DNA of 6,531 nt from JAGLCY01 sp965363725 (lineage in GTDB: Bacteria; Krumholzibacteriota; Krumholzibacteriia; LZORAL124-64-63), in the NCBI GenBank assembly GCA_965363725.1, contig CBDTUS010000204.1, positions 1-6,531 of the forward strand, read 5' to 3'. Both the position numbers and the translations under genes were made by a program. Every line of letters begins with the position of its first letter. Position 1 is the first letter of the stretch. Below the pieces are notes generated by a model. That model did no database searches, had not been told where the DNA came from, and was given only the letters and a program-made list of their open reading frames with translations. Positions 1 through 5,367 of the stretch are shown here, piece after piece.

Positions 1-1545
1 AACGGCAATGCCAACGGCAATGGCCTGCCCAACTACCGTGAACTGTTCGAGCGGTCCGCCGACGCCAATCTGATCATCGACGGCGACACCTTCGTCGACT
101 GCAACGAGGCCACCGTCAGGATGCTGCGGTACGCCACCCGGGACGAGCTGCTTCAGACCCATCCTTCCGAACTGTCTCCCGAATTCCAACCCGACGGCCG
201 CGTTTCCTTCGAAAAAGCCAACGAAATGATGGGGATCGCCTTCGCCAGGGGCAGCCACCGTTTCGAGTGGAACCACCAGCGCGCCGACGGCGAGGTGTTT
301 CCGGTCGAGGTCCTGCTGACTTCCGTCCCCCTGGGGGCGCGCGACGTCCTGCACGTGGCCTGGCGGGAAATCACCGAAAGAAAACGCCTGGAAGAGGAGC
401 TGCGGCACGCCCAGAAAATGGAGGCCGTGGGCAAGCTGGCCGGCGGCATCGCCCACGACTTCAACAACATTCTGGTGGCGATCATGGGCTACGCCGACCT
501 CATCAAGGCAGGCGCCGCCCACGATCCCGAAATGGTGAAGGACGCCGAGGAAATCACCCGCGCCAGCGAGAAGGCGGCCACCCTGACCTCGCAACTGCTG
601 GCCTTCAGCCGCAAACAGGACCTGCGGCCCGAGGTCGTCGACCTCGATGCGGTGGTCAGCAACCTGACCAGCATGATCCGGCGGGTGATCGGCGAGGACA
701 TCACCATGGATCTCCAAAGCGCCGGCGTGCCCCTTCCGGTCAAGGTGGACCCGGTCCAGCTGGAGCAAGTCATCCTGAACGTGGTGGCCAACGCCCGCGA
801 CGCCATGGCCGACGGCGGCACCCTGACCATCAAGACGATTCGGGGTATCCGTGAGGGATCCCCGGGGGTGGACCTGCCCGCAGGCCGGTATGTCTCCCTC
901 AAGTTCAGGGACACCGGCACGGGCATGAACAGCGAGGTCATCGCCCGCGCCTTCGAGCCCTTCTTCACGACCAAGGAAAGAGGCCGCGGCACCGGGCTGG
1001 GGCTGGCCAGCGTCTACGGCATCATCAAGCAGAGTGGCGGCGACGTGCGGATTGTCAGTCACGAGGGCCACGGCACCACACTGGAAATTCTGCTGCCGGA
1101 ATCCGATGAACCGCTTTCCGATTCCGGAACACCCGAGGCCGATGTCGAATCGACGGGGCCCGGAGGCCAGCGCATTCTCGTGGTGGAAGACGATGCCGCC
1201 GCCGGCCGGCTCATCTCCAAGGCCCTGGAGCGCGAGGGCTTCAAGGTCCAGATTGCCCACAACGGCCAGGAAGCGCTCACCCTTTCCGAGCAGAGCGACT
1301 GGGCCTTCGACATGGTCCTGACCGATGTGATCATGCCGGTCATGAACGGGCCGGAGCTCGTGGCCAAAATGAAGAAGAACATTCCCGACCTGTCCGCCCT
1401 CTTCATGTCCGGTTACACGGACGAGGTTCTGGCCCGGCAGGGATTCTCCCTCGAGGATGTGGACCTGATCCGCAAGCCCTTTTCTCCCCAGCGCCTGATC
1501 GCCAGGATCCACACCTTCCTGCGCCGCCGAAGTCCGGAGCAGTGA
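1..1545 (+). CDS. PAS-domain hybrid sensor histidine kinase with C-terminal receiver, 5'-partial
   Basis: This is the C-terminal 514 residues of a hybrid two-component kinase. The frame is open from base 1, so the gene starts outside the window. The first ATG at 121 lies inside the PAS fold and is not the real start. Domains, in visible-residue numbers: a low-complexity Asn/Gly linker (1-8); a PAS domain (about 11-130) ending in the usual 'REITERKRLEEEL' linker; HisKA with the H-box AGGIAHDFNN and phospho-accepting His about 152; HATPase_c with N-box NVVANARDAM (about 261-270), G1 DTGTGM (304-309), F-box FEPFFTTK (318-325) and G2 GRGTGLGLA (328-336); and a receiver domain (about 391-510) with an acidic patch at VVEDD (about 394-398), phospho-acceptor Asp about 442 in LTDVIMPVMNG, Ser about 470 and Lys about 492. 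All catalytic boxes are intact. By family knowledge, it autophosphorylates on His and passes phosphate to its own receiver. No DNA-binding output domain is present, so a separate partner is expected. No membrane segment is visible in this portion; upstream sensors may exist. The stop overlaps the next gene's start. Confidence 0.96.
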   Translation, partial: NGNANGNGLPNYRELFERSADANLIIDGDTFVDCNEATVRMLRYATRDELLQTHPSELSPEFQPDGRVSFEKANEMMGIAFARGSHRFEWNHQRADGEVFPVEVLLTSVPLGARDVLHVAWREITERKRLEEELRHAQKMEAVGKLAGGIAHDFNNILVAIMGYADLIKAGAAHDPEMVKDAEEITRASEKAATLTSQLLAFSRKQDLRPEVVDLDAVVSNLTSMIRRVIGEDITMDLQSAGVPLPVKVDPVQLEQVILNVVANARDAMADGGTLTIKTIRGIREGSPGVDLPAGRYVSLKFRDTGTGMNSEVIARAFEPFFTTKERGRGTGLGLASVYGIIKQSGGDVRIVSHEGHGTTLEILLPESDEPLSDSGTPEADVESTGPGGQRILVVEDDAAAGRLISKALEREGFKVQIAHNGQEALTLSEQSDWAFDMVLTDVIMPVMNGPELVAKMKKNIPDLSALFMSGYTDEVLARQGFSLEDVDLIRKPFSPQRLIARIHTFLRRRSPEQ

Positions 1546-2750
1546 GTTTCGGCCGCCGAATTGTCGTTTCCTTTTTCCTGATGATTCCCCTTTTATCCCA
1601 GCCCGCCACGGCGCAATCGGATTGGCCCTATCCCGACAAGCTCCGTTCCCGGCTGGTATTCGTGCATCCGTTGGTCAACTACGCGGTCAATCCCGTCTGG
1701 CAAAGACAGTGGGAGCGGAATCTGGTCCGGGCCAACGGCGTCCAGGCTACAGTGGGCAGCGTCTCCACCGACGACCTGTTCACCGACCTGACGGTCAACA
1801 TCACCGAACCTTTGGGCGGACGTTTCCGCTTCTTGTACCGAATGATCTGGCAGGACGGCCTGCACATCGACACCTCACGCCAGGAACACTGGCTGGGGTT
1901 CGAGATGGGTCTGACCGGACCGGTGTCCGCGTATCTGCAGGTTCATCCCGCCCCCGACAAGGAGGAGTTCGATCTGCTGGCCGGATTGATGGTCACCGAC
2001 GCCGCCCGGGAGCGGTTCCTGAAGGCCGGCCTGCGCCTGGATGATTTCCTCTACGAAAAGAAGAACGACCGGGGCGGGGTTTCGCAGCAGGAATCCGTGT
2101 CGATCCAATGGGAGGGGCGATATCAGACCGGAAACTGGGAAGTTTTTTCCACGGGCCGCTACGGATCGGGTTGGCGGCGGGCCTTCCCCGACAGTGTGCT
2201 ATCCCCCGAGGTGGCGGGGTCATGTCTGGACGACGATACGGCCACCCTGCGCCTGCGGTACCTTCTGGCTGAACCGGGTTTCGTGGGGGCTGAAGTTTCC
2301 CATTACCGCTTCAAAGCGGGTGAAAATCGGCGGGATGGTTTGCCTGGCTTCCAGTACACCAACGAATTTGTCCATCTGCGCGGATTGGGCGTGGTCAACC
2401 TGGGCGGCCCCTGGGGCCTGCGCCCGGAGATCCACTGGTTGAGACAATGGACGGCGGCGAACGGGCGGCGCACCTTTGATCACCGCCGCGAGGACTTTTT
2501 TCCCGCGGTGTTCTGCGAGCTTCATGCCCCGGGCAAATCGACCTGGGAGCTGGGCTACATGGGGATCCATTATCAGTGGGATCATCTCGTCGGCGACTGG
2601 TCGGACAACCGCTCGGGGTACACCGACAAGATCAAATTCGGCTGGACCTACGCCTTCCTGCCCACGGCCAGGCTGCAGTTCTCGGTGAGCCACGAACTCG
2701 ACCTCGACCGGTTCGGGGGCGGCAACGTCCAGTTCCAGACCGTATTCTAG
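1542..2750 (+). CDS. Predicted outer-membrane beta-barrel protein, family not recognised
   Basis: This encodes 402 residues. The start is GTG at 1542, overlapping the kinase stop in a GTGA junction. A GGAG at 1536-1539 sits very close, so translational coupling is likely. The next Met (codon 14) would split the signal peptide, which favours the GTG. Residues 1-25 form a Sec signal peptide: Arg5-Arg6, a hydrophobic core VVSFFLMIPLL, and cleavage after ATAQ. The mature part has many short alternating polar/hydrophobic strands rich in aromatic girdle residues, for example about 93-104, 115-123, 159-172, 184-194, 234-243, 334-346 and 363-386. It ends in a C-terminal Phe after NVQFQTV, the usual BAM recognition signature. 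I count roughly 14-16 possible strands, which is only an eye estimate. Two Cys (228 and 325) are present and no heme motif. I cannot assign substrate or family. A porin or transport channel is plausible, and a DUF-type barrel with a non-porin role is the alternative. Co-location with the kinase suggests a shared regulon, but this is inference. Confidence 0.82.
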   Translation: MSFGRRIVVSFFLMIPLLSQPATAQSDWPYPDKLRSRLVFVHPLVNYAVNPVWQRQWERNLVRANGVQATVGSVSTDDLFTDLTVNITEPLGGRFRFLYRMIWQDGLHIDTSRQEHWLGFEMGLTGPVSAYLQVHPAPDKEEFDLLAGLMVTDAARERFLKAGLRLDDFLYEKKNDRGGVSQQESVSIQWEGRYQTGNWEVFSTGRYGSGWRRAFPDSVLSPEVAGSCLDDDTATLRLRYLLAEPGFVGAEVSHYRFKAGENRRDGLPGFQYTNEFVHLRGLGVVNLGGPWGLRPEIHWLRQWTAANGRRTFDHRREDFFPAVFCELHAPGKSTWELGYMGIHYQWDHLVGDWSDNRSGYTDKIKFGWTYAFLPTARLQFSVSHELDLDRFGGGNVQFQTVF

Positions 2751-2763
2751 GATTCCTGGAAAA

Positions 2764-2785
2764 CGGCCACCTTTCCGGGTGGCCG
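2764..2785 (+). terminator. Hairpin just downstream of the barrel gene, possible terminator
   Basis: The perfect 8-bp stem CGGCCACC / GGTGGCCG has a 6-base loop and starts 14 bases after the barrel stop. Position and GC content suit a transcription terminator for the kinase-barrel unit. No T-run follows, so it is either a non-canonical or Rho-assisted end, or an mRNA-stabilising 3' structure. Confidence 0.4.
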
Positions 2786-2937
2786 GCCCTGCAGGAAGGG
2801 ATATCGTGGATCCGATTTGCCCTTTTCCCAAAAAACATCAACGATTTGATCACCATTCTCATTCTTTGATATTTCCATCTTTCTCAAGCGGTTCGGATTT
2901 CCCATTCTCCAATCATTGAAGCTCGCCGGCCAATTCG

Positions 2938-2956
2938 GGACCCTTCGGTCCATTTT
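2938..2956 (+). terminator. Short hairpin with ATTTT tail, weak terminator candidate
   Basis: The stem GGACC / GGTCC (5 bp) encloses a CTTC tetraloop and is followed immediately by ATTTT. It is a compact intrinsic-terminator-like shape but has a short stem and a short T-tract. It lies about 190 bases after the barrel stop and about 100 bases before the cytochrome start, so it could equally be a leader structure of the cytochrome transcript. Confidence 0.25.
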
Positions 2957-3042
2957 GCCATTGAGATCTGGAGCCTTGGTGGAATACCCTGTAGCTGGAT
3001 AGGATTTTGCCCCTGATTCGTCGCCCGATTGAATCCCGGAAG

Positions 3043-3048
3043 AGGAGG
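3043..3048 (+). promoter_or_regulatory. Shine-Dalgarno AGGAGG of the cytochrome gene
   Basis: A perfect AGGAGG lies 7 bases upstream of the ATG at 3056. This decides the start: an in-frame TTG at 3029 has no comparable site and would add nine polar residues ahead of the signal peptide, with the Shine-Dalgarno inside the coding region. Confidence 0.85.
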
Positions 3049-3055
3049 ACTGGTC

Positions 3056-4003
3056 ATGTTGCACATCGCCCCCATCCGTTCGACGTTCATCTTCGCCATG
3101 ATCTGCATATTCGCCGTTATGGTTCCCGTCACGGTTTCGGCCTATAACCAATACACCGTGAACGACGACGCCACAAACTGCGGCGCGTGCCACGGGGACT
3201 TTCGTGCGAATTCCTATACCTCACTTTCTGACGGCGAACTCTGGGGCAACCTCCACAACATTCACCGCAGCACCATGCTCAGCGGTGATTGTGATGCCTG
3301 CCACATCGCCTCCGACCGTTTCCCGGTACCCCTCGACGAATCCGCCGGCGGGGACGGACTGGCCGCCATCGGGTGCATGGGTTGCCATGGACGGGACGAG
3401 GACAACGTTGCTTCCAATCCTTCCTTTCCCTTCGGCCGGGGTGCGGGGCTGCGGCAGCACCACACCAACGCCGGGGTCAACAACTGCACGGGCTGTCATG
3501 ATGACGCCGACCCCGCCAACTACACGCCCGTTGGTGAAGAAATCCTTCCCCCCTACTACGCCTCACCCGGCAACGGTCATGACATGATGCCCACGGGGCC
3601 CTGCAATGACGACGGCAGTGAGAACTTCGCGGGAGCGGCCATCGGCCAGGACAACGACGGCGACGGGATCTATGACACCGACGATCCCGGCTGCGGCATT
3701 TCCGCCGTACCTGGAGCGGACTCCGTGGTCAGATTGCAGCAGAATCATCCCAACCCCTTCAACCCCGTCACCAACATCAAGTACGCGGTGGACAAACCCG
3801 GGCATGTGCTCCTGCAGGTGTATTCCGTTTCGGGTGAGCTGGTCCGTACCCTGGTGAACGCCCATCATGGCCAGGCCTCGACCTACGAGGTTTCCTGGAA
3901 CGGCAAGAACGATGAGGGCCGCCCCCAGGCCAGCGGAATTTTCTTCTACCGGCTGGATGCGGGCGGCGGCGTGGAGATGAAGAAGATGGTCCTGCTAAAA
4001 TAG
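3056..4003 (+). CDS. Secreted tetraheme c-type cytochrome with FlgD-Ig/T9SS-like C-terminal domain
   Basis: This encodes 315 residues from the ATG at 3056. Residues 1-29 are a Sec signal peptide (hydrophobic stretch about 11-27, cleavage after TVSA). Four CxxCH heme c motifs follow: CGACH (42-46), CDACH (79-83), CMGCH (107-111) and CTGCH (144-148). Extra His residues in LHNIH (67-70) and RQHH (133-136) can serve as distal heme ligands. Residues 183-213 form a Cys-bracketed acidic segment containing DNDGDG (199-204) and ending DPGC. This resembles the calcium-binding thrombospondin-type-3-like loops of secreted bacterial proteins. Residues about 224-315 form a FlgD-type Ig-like tail: NHPNPFNP (230-237), a central 'VYSVSGELVRTL', 'WNGKNDEGRPQASGIFFYRL', and a final KKMVLLK. 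By family knowledge such tails are linked to type IX secretion or surface attachment. The inferred role is extracellular or cell-surface electron transfer. Heme attachment would need a cytochrome c maturation system encoded elsewhere. A bound redox enzyme partner is not visible. Confidence 0.93.
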   Translation: MLHIAPIRSTFIFAMICIFAVMVPVTVSAYNQYTVNDDATNCGACHGDFRANSYTSLSDGELWGNLHNIHRSTMLSGDCDACHIASDRFPVPLDESAGGDGLAAIGCMGCHGRDEDNVASNPSFPFGRGAGLRQHHTNAGVNNCTGCHDDADPANYTPVGEEILPPYYASPGNGHDMMPTGPCNDDGSENFAGAAIGQDNDGDGIYDTDDPGCGISAVPGADSVVRLQQNHPNPFNPVTNIKYAVDKPGHVLLQVYSVSGELVRTLVNAHHGQASTYEVSWNGKNDEGRPQASGIFFYRLDAGGGVEMKKMVLLK

Positions 4004-4022
4004 GGACCGGTTGGGCCGATCC
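4004..4022. other. Imperfect hairpin in the 34-base gap between convergent genes
   Basis: GGACCGG and CCGATCC can pair with one mismatch around a TTGGG loop, between the cytochrome stop and the end of the ferritin-like gene. There is no T-run on either side. It may help end both converging transcripts, but the evidence is weak. Confidence 0.2.
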
Positions 4023-4037
4023 ATTCGCGGGGAGGAC

Positions 4038-4538
4038 CTATTCCGGCTCCCAGTCGAAATGGGTGGCGGCCAGGGCCACGTGGGCCACTTCGTCGTCGGC
4101 GATTTCCTGGAAGGCGGCGGCGGTTTCCGGGTCCGAATTTTTCAGATGCTGGGCCAGCTTGAGGCCCGCGCGGCGGCCGCGTTCTTCGGCCGCCGCGATT
4201 TTTATGCAGAACTCGCGTCCGGTGGCGCATTCCTGGAGCGCCTCCCAGAGTCCGAGCGAAACCGGCCGGTCCGTCACTCCGATCCCCAGTTTGTCCATGC
4301 GCCGGATGATCATCCCGTAATGGCGGGACTCATCGGCGACCTGGGCCGACCAGCTTGCCCGAAGTTCCTGGGGCACGTCCTGGAAATGCCCCGCCGCCCA
4401 TTCAAACGCCGCGATGGCCTGCAGTTCGGCAAACGCACCGGAACGCATGCGGTCGCCGATGCCCTCGAGGGTGGTCATCGGGCGGGGTTTGGGCGGCCGT
4501 TGTCCAGACGCGCAGATCTTGAATGGGCTGAAATCCAT
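4038..4538 (-). CDS. DUF455-type ferritin-like diiron protein, short form
   Basis: This encodes 166 residues on the minus strand. It carries the four-helix ferritin-like ligand set: Glu38 in helix 1 (AFAELQAIAAFEW), Glu70-x-x-His73 in helix 2 (ADESRHY), Glu118/119 in helix 3 (AAEERGRRAG) and Glu150-x-x-His153 in helix 4 (DDEVAHV). The arrangement 'ELQAI...DESRHY...G...W' is like the DUF455 (PF04305) family, cytoplasmic proteins related to MiaE and rubrerythrin whose reaction is mostly unknown. DUF455 proteins are usually about 250 residues or more, so the N-terminal part is missing here. An in-frame stop (4548-4550) lies just upstream of the ATG at 4536-4538, so no longer start exists in this frame. 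A modest GAGAAG (4551-4556) lies 12 bases upstream of that ATG; the internal Met21 has no ribosome binding site. No signal peptide is seen. It converges with the cytochrome gene. Rubrerythrin-like or a new oxidase/oxygenase are the alternatives. The diiron-fold call is firm; the function is not known. Confidence 0.88.
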   Translation of the reverse strand: MDFSPFKICASGQRPPKPRPMTTLEGIGDRMRSGAFAELQAIAAFEWAAGHFQDVPQELRASWSAQVADESRHYGMIIRRMDKLGIGVTDRPVSLGLWEALQECATGREFCIKIAAAEERGRRAGLKLAQHLKNSDPETAAAFQEIADDEVAHVALAATHFDWEPE

Positions 4539-4583
4539 GGGTCGTGGTCACTTCTCAGGAAAAGATGTCCTCGTCGATGGCAG

Positions 4584-4589
4584 ATCATA
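4584..4589 (-). promoter_or_regulatory. Candidate -10 box (TATGAT) for the ferritin-like gene
   Basis: Reading the minus strand, TATGAT matches 5/6 of the sigma-70 -10 consensus and lies about 45 bases upstream of the ATG, giving a leader of about 38 bases. The corresponding -35 region (TGTCCA at a 17-base spacer) matches only 3/6, so the call rests mainly on the -10. Confidence 0.25.
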
Positions 4590-4673
4590 ACCCAGCCGGC
4601 GCCACATGGACACCCCCGGCCGCCCCCAGCCTGTTCCAATTCCCTATAGACCCATCCGGGCTGACCGAAGAAT

Positions 4674-4710
4674 AGAGTCGGGGGACTCTTGAGTGTTGCC
4701 CCACCCCGAC
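4674..4710. promoter_or_regulatory. Two overlapping, mutually exclusive inverted repeats in the divergent region
   Basis: AGAGTC (4674-4679) and GACTCT (4684-4689) form a perfect 6-bp stem around GGGG. The overlapping GTCGGGG (4677-4683) is instead perfectly complementary, over 7 bp, to CCCCGAC (4704-4710). Only one of the two pairings can form at a time. The element lies 55 bases upstream of the small barrel's ATG. As DNA it could be a palindromic operator serving either divergent gene; as RNA it could be a leader switch for the barrel transcript. There is no T-run after the second stem, so classical attenuation is not supported. Confidence 0.3.
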
Positions 4711-4752
4711 AAAATTCAGGGACGGTTTGTTCACGGCCACTTGGGCCATTGG

Positions 4753-4757
4753 AAAGG
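4753..4757 (+). promoter_or_regulatory. Ribosome binding site of the small barrel gene
   Basis: AAAGG lies 7 bases before the ATG at 4765, with GAGGG directly after it. It supports this ATG over the in-frame GTG at 4693, which lacks a ribosome binding site and would put 24 extra, non-signal-like residues before the signal peptide. Confidence 0.6.
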
Positions 4758-4764
4758 CGAGGGC

Positions 4765-5319
4765 ATGAAACTGCGCAACATTATTTTCATCGTGCTGATG
4801 ATCATTCTCACCGCCGGCCCCGCGGCCGCCGGAAAGTGGCCCCATGAACGTGACGGCTTCATGCTCGGCTTCAACCTCGGCGGAGGTAGCGCCTCGGTCA
4901 AGTCGGACGATAGCGAAAGCGAAAGCGACGGTGGCGTCGCGGGCTCCTTCCGCCTGGGCTGGGCCTTCAGCAACCAGTTTCTGGTGGGCCTGGAGTCCAC
5001 AGCCTGGATCGGCAGCTATGAGTCAGGCGATTTGACCCTCTCGTCCTACAAACTCAACTTCACCTGGTACCCCGGGGCCACGGGTTGGTTCGCGCGCGCC
5101 GGGTTTGGTGGCGGCACGGCCGAACTCTCGACCGATCTGTTAGGCCCGAATGTCTCCGTCAGCGAGAGCGGCGGGTCGTTCGGCGTGGGCGGCGGCCACG
5201 AGTGGCGGTTGACCCGGACCTTTGCCCTGGGTGCGGCGATCGACTACAGCATGATCGACCTGGATCACTTAGATTACGATTTTGTGAATTTCACGGCACA
5301 GTTGAACTGGTACTTCTAG
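4765..5319 (+). CDS. Small outer-membrane beta-barrel protein, OmpA/OmpX-like 8-strand fold
   Basis: This encodes 184 residues. Residues 1-22 are a Sec signal peptide (Lys2, Arg4, a hydrophobic core IIFIVLMIILTAG, cleavage after AAA). Eight amphipathic strands can be laid out: about 31-45, 56-70, 71-86, 90-103, 107-122, 132-150, 151-166 and 170-184. The chain ends NWYF, with the C-terminal Phe expected for BAM-dependent insertion. The pattern fits the 'outer membrane protein beta-barrel domain' families that include OmpX-like proteins and OmpA N-domains, but no periplasmic peptidoglycan-binding domain follows, so it is a stand-alone barrel. Between the first two strands is an acidic loop of Ser, Asp and Glu (about 47-57, SDDSESESDGG), encoded partly by a small AGCGAA repeat. 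By topology this is either a surface loop or a turn. Function is not assignable; structural, adhesion or stress roles are known for the fold. It is probably a single-gene transcript. Confidence 0.87.
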   Translation: MKLRNIIFIVLMIILTAGPAAAGKWPHERDGFMLGFNLGGGSASVKSDDSESESDGGVAGSFRLGWAFSNQFLVGLESTAWIGSYESGDLTLSSYKLNFTWYPGATGWFARAGFGGGTAELSTDLLGPNVSVSESGGSFGVGGGHEWRLTRTFALGAAIDYSMIDLDHLDYDFVNFTAQLNWYF

Positions 5320-5324
5320 CGCCT

Positions 5325-5342
5325 TCAGGATCGGCGGCCTGA
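5325..5342. terminator. Weak hairpin between convergent genes
   Basis: TCAGG and CCTGA form a 5-bp stem with an 8-base loop in the 48-base gap between the small barrel stop and the end of the aminotransferase gene. The downstream plus-strand sequence is AT-leaning but has no real T-run. It may be a bidirectional terminator; support is thin. Confidence 0.22.
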
Positions 5343-5367
5343 TTCATATTTGGCATTGGGCAGGGAC

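Larger units (their letters stand above)
2751..3055. other. Non-coding interval between barrel and cytochrome genes (305 bases)
   Basis: No convincing plus-strand gene is present, and base composition is visibly more AT-rich than in the flanking genes. It holds a GC-rich hairpin just after the barrel stop (2764-2785), a smaller hairpin followed by ATTTT (2938-2956), and a loose inverted repeat GATTC-N11-GAATC (3015-3035) directly upstream of the cytochrome ribosome binding site. The best promoter-like pair I can find for the cytochrome is TTGGTG (2976-2981) and TAGGAT (3000-3005) with an 18-base spacer. It matches only 3/6 and 4/6 of the sigma-70 consensus, so it is a weak candidate. A sigma factor with other specificity is quite possible in this lineage. 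Confidence 0.6.

Noticed and set aside
2220..2831. Minus-strand frame of 203 codons inside the barrel gene
   Set aside because: It is antisense to a gene with a signal peptide and barrel pattern, and no motifs are seen.
2952..2985. Promoter TTGCCA with TGGAAT
   Set aside because: The -35 matches well, but the spacer is 19 bases and the -10 is poor.
2938..3010. Possible cyclic-di-GMP (GEMM) riboswitch upstream of the cytochrome
   Set aside because: Such switches do precede multiheme cytochromes in some bacteria, but the conserved core (GCAAAGCC and tetraloop receptor segments) is not found here.
3029..3055. Upstream TTG start for the cytochrome
   Set aside because: The perfect AGGAGG points to the ATG at 3056, and the extension would spoil the signal peptide.
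2747..3193. Long open minus-strand frame across the 305-base interval (148 codons)
   Set aside because: It overlaps the cytochrome signal-peptide region and the end of the barrel gene, has no recognisable domain and no clear ribosome binding site. Long chance frames are common at this GC content.
4011..4649. Plus-strand frame of 212 codons opposite the ferritin-like gene
   Set aside because: The minus strand carries the complete diiron ligand motifs; the plus-strand translation is compositionally odd and matches no family.
4693..4764. Upstream GTG start for the small barrel
   Set aside because: No ribosome binding site is present, and 24 non-signal residues would precede the signal peptide.
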